This document shows positions 34,492 to 43,414 of a stretch of DNA of 64,000 nucleotides, one piece after another (within the stretch, counting starts at the first letter, position 1; each line of letters begins with the position of its first letter). The notes under the pieces were generated by a model, which searched no databases, was not told the origin of the DNA, and saw only the letters and a list, made by a program, of their open reading frames with translations. A program made the position numbers and the translations under genes. Origin of the DNA: an uncultured Clostridia bacterium (GTDB lineage: Bacteria; Bacillota; Clostridia; Saccharofermentanales; DTU023); contig CAMJYM010000002.1 of assembly GCA_946220865.1 (NCBI GenBank), positions 62,001 to 126,000 on the forward strand. The letters run 5' to 3'.

Positions 34492-34506
34492 TGAAGGACA
34501 CAACAT

Positions 34507-35727
34507 ATGACATATATCAGGCGCGAAATCGAAGAACACGTTAAAACTTTAGTTCATTCTTTTAAGGTCGTATTGGTAACCGGACCTCGGCAGGTTGGCA
34601 AATCGACCTTATTAAAGGAATTGTTTCAAGACCAATATCGCTATGTCAGTTTAGACGACATCAATGAAGTTCAAAGCGCACGTCTGGATCCTAAACTCTT
34701 TTTCATTAACCACCCGGGAAAACTGATTATTGACGAAATTCAGCTTTGCCCGGAACTTTTCCCTGAAATCAAACGCCTCGTCGACCAGAGCGAAAACAGT
34801 GGACAGTTTATTCTGACGGGCTCTCAGACTTTTTCTCTCATGGCCAATGTCAGCGAAAGTCTGGCAGGCCGGGTGGGGTTAATCGAACTCAAGCCCTTAT
34901 CGACGCGGGAGATCCAGGGAAAGGGAAAAAACGCACCTTTCAAGCCCTCCATGGAAAAAATAAACTCAATCGTACCTGAGATCTCATACCCTGAACTTTG
35001 GAAAATCATTCACCGGGGTTCCCTTCCTGAACTTTACCGCCAGCCGTCACTCCCAGCCGAAAGTTATTACGCTTCCTATGTCTCAACCTTTATTCAAAGG
35101 GACGTCCGGCAAATAACTGCGATTCAGAATTTAAGTCTGTTTAATCGCTTTATTTCTGTTCTGGCTGCACGAATAAGCCAGGAGCTCAATTATTCCAGCA
35201 TCGCTCAGGAAGTTGGGGTCGACCAGAAAACGATTAAATCCTGGATAGGCATACTGGAAGCAAGTGGTATTGTTTATATTATCCAGACCTTTTCAAACAA
35301 TCTGCTCAAACGCGTCACCAAAGCTCCTGTCCTGTACTTTTTTGACACAGGTCTCGCTGCCTATCTTGGACGGTGGAAAACTCCGGAAACTTTGCAGAAC
35401 GGAGCCTATTCGGGCGCTATTTTAGAAAATTACTGTGTCTCAGAAATCATCAAATCCTACAGCAACCAAGGTGTCGTCCATTATCCCCTGTTTTTCTATC
35501 GCGACAAAGATCAAAGGGAAATTGACTTGATTATTGAAGAATCAGGTACCCTTTATCCCATAGAAATCAAGTCATCCGCCAGCCCTCAGCCAGCCATGAC
35601 CCGGCATATGGCCATTCTGGAAAAAGCCCAGGGTTATAAGCTCGGCCTAAAGACCATCCTGGCCCAGGTCGATCGTTATTACTTACTGAGTGAAAACACC
35701 CTCGTCTGCCCGATTAAAGATATTTAA
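34507..35727 (+). CDS. AAA_14 / DUF4143 ATPase
   Basis: 406 residues. Walker A GPRQVGKST (near residues 26-34), Walker B KLIIDEIQLCPEL, sensor FILTGSQTFSLM, then a helical DUF4143 part with FIQRDVRQI and ISQELNYSSIAQEVGVDQKTI (a winged-helix-like segment). The C-terminus has a nuclease-like core, YRDKDQREIDLIIEESG then PIEIKSSASP, recalling restriction-endonuclease-like folds (D..E.K). The physiological role of this widespread prokaryotic family is not established. The start is close to two palindromes. A distant paralogue is encoded at 55863-57179. AT-rich upstream sequence suggests it belongs to an acquired patch with the orphan genes next to it. Confidence 0.85.
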   Translation: MTYIRREIEEHVKTLVHSFKVVLVTGPRQVGKSTLLKELFQDQYRYVSLDDINEVQSARLDPKLFFINHPGKLIIDEIQLCPELFPEIKRLVDQSENSGQFILTGSQTFSLMANVSESLAGRVGLIELKPLSTREIQGKGKNAPFKPSMEKINSIVPEISYPELWKIIHRGSLPELYRQPSLPAESYYASYVSTFIQRDVRQITAIQNLSLFNRFISVLAARISQELNYSSIAQEVGVDQKTIKSWIGILEASGIVYIIQTFSNNLLKRVTKAPVLYFFDTGLAAYLGRWKTPETLQNGAYSGAILENYCVSEIIKSYSNQGVVHYPLFFYRDKDQREIDLIIEESGTLYPIEIKSSASPQPAMTRHMAILEKAQGYKLGLKTILAQVDRYYLLSENTLVCPIKDI

Positions 35728-35840
35728 CTGGCCGACCCGCCTGTTTCGGACAACCTGCCTCAACGTGCTTTTTTACCTTCGCAGTAGAACGTTCTGATGA
35801 ATAAGCTCCACATAAGAACTCATGGGTACTCAACTGACGT

Positions 35841-36332
35841 CTACATTTTTGCCTGCGTCAGATCGGCAAAGCGAAACGCAAACGCCGCGGCCAGCGCCCT
35901 GGGTTCCACCTCCATCTGAAAGCCGATTTTCCCGGCACTGACCAGAATCGTGGGCTGATCTTCGGCACTTGCATCAATAACCGTAGGGAACTCCTTTTTC
36001 ATGCCCAGCGGTGAGCAGCCTCCATGAACATAGCCCGTCGTCGGCAGCAGATCTTTTTGCTTCAACATGGCCACAGATTTTTCACCACAGGCCTGCGCCG
36101 CCTTTTTCAGGTCAAGCTCCCCGACGGCAGGAAGGACAAAAACATAGTGCTCGCCACTTTTTCCCAGCGTCACCAGTGTCTTAAAAACGCGCGCAGGATC
36201 CACACCCAGGACTCTCGCGACCTCTTCAGCCGAGAGGCTCGCTGTTCCCTCATAACTGTGAGGCGTATACGCCAGACCCGCCTGCTCAAGAAGCCGCATG
36301 GCATTCGTTTTCACAAAACCTTTTTTGGACAT
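35841..36332 (-). CDS. ybaK: Cys-tRNA(Pro) / Cys-tRNA(Cys) deacylase YbaK-like
   Basis: 163 residues, the normal size. YbaK/EbsC proteins hydrolyse Cys wrongly attached to tRNA-Pro. Visible are HSYEGTASLSAEEVARVLGV, then VFKTLVTLGKSGEHYVFVLP with the catalytic lysine region, and the conserved YVHGGCSPLGMKKEFPTVID. The C-terminal ILVSAGKIGFQMEV is also typical. It is a single minus-strand gene with no obvious operon partner. AGGGAGGAT is present upstream of the ATG. Confidence 0.92.
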   Translation of the reverse strand: MSKKGFVKTNAMRLLEQAGLAYTPHSYEGTASLSAEEVARVLGVDPARVFKTLVTLGKSGEHYVFVLPAVGELDLKKAAQACGEKSVAMLKQKDLLPTTGYVHGGCSPLGMKKEFPTVIDASAEDQPTILVSAGKIGFQMEVEPRALAAAFAFRFADLTQAKM

Positions 36333-36792
36333 AAAAAAGATCCTCCCTTTTTATCCCTTTGCTTAATAGGCATTTCCTTCCTGGCCTCTCTTAGCGTTCT
36401 TCTTTCCCTTATCTTATTCATAAAGCCTCCAGCGTCAATCTATTTGCTGGATCCTCCTTAAAAACGAGCTCAGAGGAGACTGTCATAAATGATTACAGAG
36501 AAACATAAGAGACAGAGAAACATAAGAGACAGCGAACCACTCCATACGCGGACAATTTATATAAGTGTTTTTATACATTCTCCAGATAAAAGAGCTTCGA
36601 AGCTAATAGACTTAAGTTTAGAAATACCTGAACTGTGAGGTCACCAAAAATGACGTTCAGAATGAACTATCGGACCACTGAAAAAACCCTCACAGCAGTT
36701 AAAACGTCAAAACACAGAATGTTTGAAGCAAAAATCAATAATACAGATTGCTTAAAGCAATAAGGTAACTCGCCAAAAAATTATAAGCCAAA

Positions 36793-36821
36793 TTGACAGA
36801 GATCAAACTTATCTCTAGAAT
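36793..36821 (+). promoter_or_regulatory. Strong promoter of the oligopeptide importer with an inverted repeat in its spacer
   Basis: TTGACA and TAGAAT are separated by exactly 17 bp. AGAGAT (36798-36803) and ATCTCT (36811-36816) form an inverted repeat with a 7-base spacer that fills the space between the two boxes, the place where a repressor would block polymerase. Confidence 0.75.
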
Positions 36822-36880
36822 ATAAAATTAAATGTGGGTATAAAATATCTCCCGAGAGGCTTAAATCATTGGTGTTAAAA

Positions 36881-36958
36881 CAAATTTCGTAAGCGGTAAG
36901 AGATTCATAAAAACAGAATTTTGATAATTCAAGATTCTGCCACACTTACGGTCATTTG
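36881..36958 (+). ncRNA. Structured 5' leader of the oligopeptide importer
   Basis: CAAAT and CGTAAG at 36881-36893 can pair with CTTACG and ATTTG at 36945-36958. Inside, CAGAAT pairs with ATTCTG. This would give a closed stem with an inner hairpin, about 50 nt into the transcript. No known riboswitch was recognised. Confidence 0.35.
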
Positions 36959-37042
36959 TTCTTTTAAATATGAATGCCTTTGCTGCTATTAAGCTTTTAG
37001 GATGTACTTTAATACCCCGGGGAAACCTGAAAGGAGACGTGT

Positions 37043-38953
37043 ATGAAAAAAATCATCGTTTTACTTCTCTGTCTGCTCATGCTGGCGCCTGCCTGCCTGT
37101 TCGCTCCTGGAGTAAAAGCAGAAGAAATTAAGGATTGGGTTGAATATGAGCTTCAATCCAACGAAATGACCACCTTTAATATTTTCCACACTCACTCAGC
37201 CGTTGATTTTAACATTCTCACGAATGGTATTGACGCACTGCTCACGCACAATAATTATGGCCAGCTTCTGCCCAATATTGCCGATAAATGGGAAACTCCC
37301 GATAATGGCAAAACCTGGAATTTCCATATTCGTGATGGTGTGACCTGGGTGGACATGAATGGTGAGTATAAGGCAGATGTCGTCGCTGAAGACTGGGTCT
37401 GGGGCTTGGAATGGGTGCTGAACTTCCACAAAAATGACTCATACAATACTTCCATGCCGATTGAGATGATTAAAGGAGCAAAAGAATACTACGAGTATAC
37501 CAAGGGGCTGGACGCTGAAGAAGCCAAAGCTCTGAAACTGGATAAATTCCTGGAAATGGTTGGCATTGAGGCTGTTGATAAAAATACATTAAAGTATACG
37601 CTAAACAGTGAATATCCTTATTTCGCTACTCTGGCCACCTATGCCTGTCTCTATCCTGTTAGCGGTAAACTGCTCGAAGAAATAGGTGTTGATGGGTTCC
37701 GTGCGGCGACCAATGAAAACATCTGGTACAGCGGCCCCTATCTGGTGACAAGCTTTATCCATCAAAATGAAAAAGTTCTGAGCAAAAATCCTTCCTACTG
37801 GAACAAGGAAGCTAAAGTTTTTGATACCATCACCATCAAGATGGTGGAGTCTGATGAAATGGCATTTCAGCTTCTGCAAACCGGTGAAAACAACCGCTGT
37901 TTCCTTACTGAAGCCAATTTGCAGACGATCTGGAAAAACAAGGATAACGAATTCCATGACTACCTCGTGGAAAATCGTCCTTCTGTGACCTCCATGCAGA
38001 TTCACTTTAACTTTGACAAGCTTAACGAAGACGGCAGCAAGGATGAAAACTGGAATAAGGCCATTGGTAATCTGGCCTTCCGGCAGTGCTGGCTCTATGG
38101 CATTGATATGACACCTGCACTAAGCCGGGTTAATGCCATCAATCCGATTGGTTCCGCCAACTACACCTACTCTTCTCCTAACCTCGTCTATGATGACAAC
38201 GGCGTCGATTACCGCGATCTCGTTCTCGAACGTCTGAACATCAAGCCAGACCCGGATAAATTCGTCCGTTATGATGCCGAGAAGGCTGCAGCCCTGAAAA
38301 AGCAAGCAATGGAAGAACTCAGTGCCGAAGGCGTGACCTTCCCCGTTAAGGCTGTTTTCTATGTGAAGAGTGGCGATCAGACCGAGTTTGATACAGCCAC
38401 CGTCTGGAAACATTTGATCAAAGACTCCCTGGGCGATGATTTTGTTGTCATGGAAATCAAGGAATTTGTCTCCTCCCGTAATGAAGAAGTGATCGAGCCA
38501 CAGCTTTACGGTTTCTGCTTCAACGGCTGGAGCCCTGATTACGGCGATCCGATCAGTAACGTTGCCCAGGAAACCATCGGCGAAGACAATGCCTTCTATT
38601 CTGTTGAGTACAGCAATATCAATAACGTTGACAAAGATACTGAACTGGTCAAAGAATACGAGGAATATACGCACATGGTGCGTGAAGCCGCTGCTATCAA
38701 CGATGATATGAACGCCCGCTATCATAAATTCGCGGATGCCGAAGCCTATCTCGTCGAACACGCTTTTACCATTCCTTACTATGTCTCGGTGGCGTGGATG
38801 ATTACCAATTTCAACGTCTATTCTAAGATTTATTCACCCTATGGTATTCAGGTGAACAGACGAGTCAACTGGGAGACCAGCACAGACTTTTATACGACTG
38901 AAGAATACAAAACTTTCAAAGAAGCCTTTGAAGCGGGAAAACCCGGGAAATAA
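37043..38953 (+). CDS. Oligopeptide ABC transporter substrate-binding protein (family 5)
   Basis: 636 residues, large for OppA/DppA-type proteins. The signal peptide KKIIVLLLCLLMLAPACLF could end at a loose lipobox (APAC) or at VKAEE. The body shows family 5 features: LLPNIADKWETPDNGKTWNFHIRDGVTW near residues 70-100 and GFCFNGWSPDYGDP near 490. It captures peptides outside the membrane and gives them to the two permeases downstream. AAGGAG lies before the ATG. The gene is separated from the first permease gene by 103 bp containing a hairpin (38976-39010). Confidence 0.9.
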   Translation: MKKIIVLLLCLLMLAPACLFAPGVKAEEIKDWVEYELQSNEMTTFNIFHTHSAVDFNILTNGIDALLTHNNYGQLLPNIADKWETPDNGKTWNFHIRDGVTWVDMNGEYKADVVAEDWVWGLEWVLNFHKNDSYNTSMPIEMIKGAKEYYEYTKGLDAEEAKALKLDKFLEMVGIEAVDKNTLKYTLNSEYPYFATLATYACLYPVSGKLLEEIGVDGFRAATNENIWYSGPYLVTSFIHQNEKVLSKNPSYWNKEAKVFDTITIKMVESDEMAFQLLQTGENNRCFLTEANLQTIWKNKDNEFHDYLVENRPSVTSMQIHFNFDKLNEDGSKDENWNKAIGNLAFRQCWLYGIDMTPALSRVNAINPIGSANYTYSSPNLVYDDNGVDYRDLVLERLNIKPDPDKFVRYDAEKAAALKKQAMEELSAEGVTFPVKAVFYVKSGDQTEFDTATVWKHLIKDSLGDDFVVMEIKEFVSSRNEEVIEPQLYGFCFNGWSPDYGDPISNVAQETIGEDNAFYSVEYSNINNVDKDTELVKEYEEYTHMVREAAAINDDMNARYHKFADAEAYLVEHAFTIPYYVSVAWMITNFNVYSKIYSPYGIQVNRRVNWETSTDFYTTEEYKTFKEAFEAGKPGK

Positions 38954-38975
38954 GTTTTCTTAAGCTTCAACTTTT

Positions 38976-39010
38976 GCATTCTGCCGGTTCATGCTGAGCT
39001 GGCAGAATGC
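38976..39010 (+). promoter_or_regulatory. Intercistronic hairpin after the peptide-binding protein gene
   Basis: GCATTCTGCC pairs perfectly with GGCAGAATGC around a 15-base loop. No T-run follows, so it is more likely an mRNA-protecting or pausing element than a full terminator. Confidence 0.7.
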
Positions 39011-39056
39011 TCTTAACCTGAACCCGCATTGGCGGAACAATGAACAGGGAAACCAT

Positions 39057-40007
39057 ATGGCCATTTATATCTTGAAAAGGCTATTTCAGTCTTGCATTAC
39101 CGTATTGATTATCGTGACACTCGTTTTCTTGATGTTACGTATGCTGCCGACAGACTACTATTTCACCGAAAACGAGCTGACCAAACTCAACGAAGAACAA
39201 AAGCACGACATCCTAGAAGCCCAAGGTCTTCTGGATCCCCCACTGATTCAGCTTGGCCGCTTTTACAAAGACTTGCTGCAAGGAGATCTGGGCACCTCAC
39301 GGCGCATCAAGAGCGGTCAGCCTGTGACCAAATTGATCGGAAAGAAGCTTGTTATATCCATGAAAATGGGTTTGATAGCCCTTGGCATTTCTTTGTTCGT
39401 CGGCGTGATCAGCGGAGTTTTTCAGGCTCTGCGCAAGGGCAGGCTATTTGATAAAATTGGTACAGCTTACACCATTTTTGCCAATGCGGTTCCCAAACTT
39501 GTATCGTATTCGCTTATTCTGGTACTGGGCGCACGTGTTTTCAACCTACCGTCCATGTTTACCTACCGTAATGTCGTGCGCTCAAGTATTTTGCCAGTCA
39601 TTTGCCTTTCTCTCGGCACGATAGCCAGTTATATGATTTGGACACGGCGTTATATGGTGGATGAACTCAGCAAAGACTATGTGCGTCTGGCCAAGATTAA
39701 AGGTTTGTCAGACCGGGCAATCGTCTTTAAGCACGTCCTTAAAAACGCGTTCGTTCCGCTGGTTCAATTTATTCCCGGCGCTTTTCTCTACACTATGGGT
39801 GGATCTCTCCTCGTAGAGCGTTTCTTTTCTGTCCCTGGAATGGGAACTTTGCTCACAGATGCCATCAACCGTTATGATACGTCTGTCGTGCAAATTGTCA
39901 TCATGTTCTACGCTGTTCTTGGCGTGCTCGGCGTTTTACTCGGAGACCTTCTCATGATTATGATCGATCCGCGTATTCGACTGACAAATGATAAAGGAGC
40001 ACGCTGA
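39057..40007 (+). CDS. Oligopeptide ABC transporter permease (DppB/OppB-like)
   Basis: 316 residues with six membrane spans. It opens with MAIYILKRLFQSCITVLIIV, the usual OppB N-terminus, and the EAA loop DYVRLAKIKGLSDRAIVFKH that touches the ATPase is clear. An open frame starts 66 bp earlier, but the ATG at 39057 preserves the family N-terminus and has AGGGA 6-7 bases upstream. Its stop overlaps the next ATG (TGATG). Confidence 0.92.
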   Translation: MAIYILKRLFQSCITVLIIVTLVFLMLRMLPTDYYFTENELTKLNEEQKHDILEAQGLLDPPLIQLGRFYKDLLQGDLGTSRRIKSGQPVTKLIGKKLVISMKMGLIALGISLFVGVISGVFQALRKGRLFDKIGTAYTIFANAVPKLVSYSLILVLGARVFNLPSMFTYRNVVRSSILPVICLSLGTIASYMIWTRRYMVDELSKDYVRLAKIKGLSDRAIVFKHVLKNAFVPLVQFIPGAFLYTMGGSLLVERFFSVPGMGTLLTDAINRYDTSVVQIVIMFYAVLGVLGVLLGDLLMIMIDPRIRLTNDKGAR

Positions 40008-40990
40008 TGTTAAGTAATCATGATTTACATGCGACCGCACTTACCCCTGTTCCCCAGCTTAAAAATCTCACAGAGCTAAAGGAAGAGGATTTATTCAGCA
40101 AAGTTTCCTATAATCCGGAAGCGGGAGAAATAGGAGGTTATTCCGGCTACTCCTATTGGAAATCGGTATGGACGACTTTTCTTCACAATAAACTTGCGGT
40201 GGCCCTGCTGATCGTTTTTCTTGCCGTCTTCGTCTTTACATTTATTGCCGGCCCCATCGGAAAATATCAATATGACGAACTGATCCCCGACAACAGCAAG
40301 ATCTTCCTGCCCTCCAGCTCAGAATACTGGTTCGGCACGGACAATCTGGGGCGGGATTACTGGACGCAGGTCTGGTACGCGGCTCAAACATCCATCAAAC
40401 TGGCTTTGACGGTCGGCCTGGGTGAAATTGTGCTGGGTGTGATCATCGGTCTGATCTGGGGATACGTCCGCAGCACCGACCGCTTTTTCACTGAACTTTA
40501 CAACATTATTGATAACATTCCCACCATTATCTATATGACGCTGATCGCCCTCCTGATCGGCCGCAGTTTCTGGATTATGGCCATATCCCTGATTTTACTG
40601 GATTGGCTCTACACTGCACGCAATGTACGCAACCTGGTCATGGTTTACCGTGACCGTGAATATAATCTCGCCTCCCGCTGTCTGGGAACTAAAGTAAGCC
40701 GTATCCTTTACCGGAACATTCTGCCCTACCTTGTCAGTGTGATCATTCTGCGTCTGGCCCTCAGTATTCCAGGGACCATCGCCTGGGAATCCACTCTCTC
40801 GTATCTGGGGCTGGGCCTCGATATGAGCACCCCTTCACTGGGGATACTACTGCGCAATGCCAGAGCCTATTTTATTGATTACCCCCATCTTCTGATTTAC
40901 CCCGCTGCGATCGTTTCTCTCATTACGATTACTTTCTACCTTGTAGGTAATGCTTTCGCCGATGCCAGCGATCCGCGCAATCACGTCTAG
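40007..40990 (+). CDS. Oligopeptide ABC transporter permease (DppC/OppC-like)
   Basis: 327 residues. A cytoplasmic N-terminal stretch of about 55 residues is followed by six spans. The extracytoplasmic segment SSEYWFGTDNLGRDYWTQ and the EAA loop REYNLASRCLGTKVSRILYRN identify the OppC class. It is translationally coupled to the upstream permease and forms the heterodimeric channel with it. Confidence 0.93.
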   Translation: MLSNHDLHATALTPVPQLKNLTELKEEDLFSKVSYNPEAGEIGGYSGYSYWKSVWTTFLHNKLAVALLIVFLAVFVFTFIAGPIGKYQYDELIPDNSKIFLPSSSEYWFGTDNLGRDYWTQVWYAAQTSIKLALTVGLGEIVLGVIIGLIWGYVRSTDRFFTELYNIIDNIPTIIYMTLIALLIGRSFWIMAISLILLDWLYTARNVRNLVMVYRDREYNLASRCLGTKVSRILYRNILPYLVSVIILRLALSIPGTIAWESTLSYLGLGLDMSTPSLGILLRNARAYFIDYPHLLIYPAAIVSLITITFYLVGNAFADASDPRNHV

Positions 40991-41003
40991 AGGCACAAAC
41001 AGA

Positions 41004-43325
41004 ATGAACAAGATTTCCAACAATAGGACTGTCCTGGCTCCTGCCGGGCAAGACTCCAAGTACAACAATCCGGATGATCATGTCGGAGAACAAGTTTCCG
41101 CCGGCAGTGAAACGAACGAAAGAGCCAAGGCTTCCGCGGATGGCCGCAAGCCGATACTGAGTGCACGTGATATCGAGGTACAGTTTTCTCTCCGGGGAGA
41201 TCTGCTGACCGCGATCCGCGGCTGCTCCCTGGACCTCTATGAAGGAGAAACTCTGGCCATAGTGGGTGAGTCCGGTGCAGGTAAAAGTGTTTTTACCAAG
41301 TGTTTTGTAGGCATGCTGGACAAAAACGGCAAAATCAGCAAAGGCAGCATCGAATTTGAGGGCGAAGACCTTGCAAGGCTGGACTCCAATAGTAAGAGAT
41401 GGCTCAACATCCGGGGCAAAAAAATCGGTATGGTCATGCAGGATCCAATGACTTCACTTAATCCCCTCATGAGCATCGGCAAACAAATCGAAGAATCCAT
41501 CCGTCTGCATCAAGGAAAACATGGCCTGGCTGCGAAAAAAGAATGCCTGCGACTTTTGCAGACCGTTGGAATTAACGACGTGGAGAGGCGTTACCGTCAG
41601 CTGCCTCATGAACTTTCCGGCGGTATGAGGCAGCGCGTAGTCATTGCCATTGCGATTGCCGCTCAGCCGAAGATACTCATCTGTGACGAACCGACTACTG
41701 CTTTGGACGTGACCATTCAGGCTCAGATTCTTGAATTGATTCGTGACCTGCAAAAAAAATTGAATATGACCATTTTGTACATCACACATGATCTCGGTGT
41801 TGTCGCCCATGTAGCTGATCGCATCTGTGTCATGTATGCTGGTCAAATTATTGAAGAAGGCCTGGCAGACGAGATCTTTTATAATTCCTGGCATCCTTAT
41901 ACCTGGGCCTTAATGGGAGCGATGCCTCAGCTCGCGCAGAAAAATCAACTGCTTCCGTCCATCGATGGAACACCGCCTAACTTATTCAACAAAATCAACG
42001 GTGATGCCTTTGCTCCGCGCAATAAGCAGGCTTTAAAGATTGATTTTCTAGCCGAAGCTCCAGTCTGGAGCCTTTCCCCAACACATAAAGTTCGAAGCTG
42101 GCAGTTGGATCCACGTGCTCCGGAAATTTATCAACCAGAACATGTGCGCAATCTGACATCTTTAATTCGCCGCCAGCTATCACGAAGCCAGGCCTTAGAC
42201 ACTGAAACAGAAGGCTGCGAAAAAGCCGAAGTGAAAGCCCAGGTGAATAAACCGGCACAAAATCATCAGGATGCCTGGCAGAAAGAGCAGAGGAATTTAA
42301 CAGAGCCTGCAAATGAGCCTTCCATTACTCAAATCATCGTCAGCGAAAAGGCCAAAGCGATTGCCGATGCAGGAGCAGCAAGAGCCGATCTTCCTGTTTC
42401 CGATAGGAAAAACGAAGTCCTTTTCGATCTGAAAAATGTGCAAATAGCCTTTGGAAAAGGCAAGAAAAAATTCGTCGCAGTTGACCAAATTAACTTTCAA
42501 ATCTACCGGGGTGAAACCTTCGCTCTTGTTGGAGAATCCGGCTCAGGCAAGACCACCATTGGACGTGCGCTCGTGCGGATCAATCCTCTGAGTCAGGGGG
42601 AAATAAAATTTAAGGGACAGCGGATAAGCGGAAAAATTTCCAAAGAGCTCGATTTGGAGCTTATTCGTTCTTGCCAGATGATCTTTCAGGATCCCATGTC
42701 CTCTCTCAACGAACGGGCAAAAGTCGACTATATTGTTTCGGAAGGCCTGCTGAATCACCACATGTATAAAGACGAAGCTGAACGCCGAGATAAAGTGGCC
42801 AAAGCCCTCCGCGATGTGGGGTTGCTGCCTGAATTTGCCTCTCGTTTTCCTCACGAGTTTTCAGGGGGACAACGCCAGAGGATAGGGATTGCGCGCGCTC
42901 TTATCATGGAGCCGGAATTTATCGTTGCCGATGAACCTATCTCTGCCTTGGATGTTTCGATCCGCGCACAGGTGCTCAATCTCATGAACAATCTGCGAGC
43001 AAGATACGGGCTGACCTATCTCTTTATTGCACACGACCTCTCTGTCATACGCTTTATCTCGGACCGCGTCGCCGTGATTCACCAGGGCCGGATTGTCGAA
43101 TTAGCAGAAACAGAGGAGCTCTTCAATCATCCTCTGCACCCGTATACCCAGGCTTTAATATCAGCTGTGCCGCTTCCGGATCCCAAGCTGGAAAAAGAAA
43201 AAAAGTTGCTGACCTACCAGCCTAAAGTACATGCACAAGAACTAAGCTGGCAAGAGCTACGTCCGGGACATTTTGTTTTAGCCTCGGAAAAAGATGCCGA
43301 AGACTGGTTAAAGAAAGATCTCTGA
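41004..43325 (+). CDS. Fused oligopeptide ABC ATPase (DppD-DppF in one chain)
   Basis: 773 residues with two complete nucleotide-binding domains. NBD1: Walker A GESGAGKSV, signature LSGGMRQRV, Walker B ILICDEPTTALDV, followed by an Opp C-terminal segment (YTWALMGAMPQL). A linker of about 120 residues, rich in Glu/Lys/Ala/Gln, follows. NBD2: Walker A GESGSGKTT, signature FSGGQRQRIGIARAL, Walker B FIVADEPISALDVS, and a second Opp tail (PLHPYTQALISAVPLPDP). E. coli GsiA and YejF are known fused examples, but the linker here is long. The start at 41004 is preferred (AGAGG ten bases upstream); an in-frame ATG at 40950 would overlap dppC. Confidence 0.92.
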   Translation: MNKISNNRTVLAPAGQDSKYNNPDDHVGEQVSAGSETNERAKASADGRKPILSARDIEVQFSLRGDLLTAIRGCSLDLYEGETLAIVGESGAGKSVFTKCFVGMLDKNGKISKGSIEFEGEDLARLDSNSKRWLNIRGKKIGMVMQDPMTSLNPLMSIGKQIEESIRLHQGKHGLAAKKECLRLLQTVGINDVERRYRQLPHELSGGMRQRVVIAIAIAAQPKILICDEPTTALDVTIQAQILELIRDLQKKLNMTILYITHDLGVVAHVADRICVMYAGQIIEEGLADEIFYNSWHPYTWALMGAMPQLAQKNQLLPSIDGTPPNLFNKINGDAFAPRNKQALKIDFLAEAPVWSLSPTHKVRSWQLDPRAPEIYQPEHVRNLTSLIRRQLSRSQALDTETEGCEKAEVKAQVNKPAQNHQDAWQKEQRNLTEPANEPSITQIIVSEKAKAIADAGAARADLPVSDRKNEVLFDLKNVQIAFGKGKKKFVAVDQINFQIYRGETFALVGESGSGKTTIGRALVRINPLSQGEIKFKGQRISGKISKELDLELIRSCQMIFQDPMSSLNERAKVDYIVSEGLLNHHMYKDEAERRDKVAKALRDVGLLPEFASRFPHEFSGGQRQRIGIARALIMEPEFIVADEPISALDVSIRAQVLNLMNNLRARYGLTYLFIAHDLSVIRFISDRVAVIHQGRIVELAETEELFNHPLHPYTQALISAVPLPDPKLEKEKKLLTYQPKVHAQELSWQELRPGHFVLASEKDAEDWLKKDL

Positions 43326-43414
43326 GGATAACAGAATTTTTAAGATTGATACGAAGATAACTCGGCTTCTTTAATGAATGCAAGATGTTAGAAAATTTAG
43401 AAATGAGGAATACC

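Larger units (their letters stand above)
36333..37042. other. Long AT-rich intergenic region with tandem repeat, promoter and structured leader
   Basis: 710 bp. It holds a 17-bp unit (CAGAGAAACATAAGAGA) repeated twice at 36496-36529, a strong promoter at 36793-36821 and a 215-nt leader before the peptide-binding protein gene. A 49-codon frame at 36489-36638 is possible but weak. Nothing else was recognised. Confidence 0.6.

Noticed and set aside
36489..36638. 49-codon frame starting in the 17-bp tandem repeat
   Set aside because: AGAGGAG is ten bases upstream, but the start of the frame is made of the repeat itself, the product has no hydrophobic or family-like feature, and no promoter precedes it.
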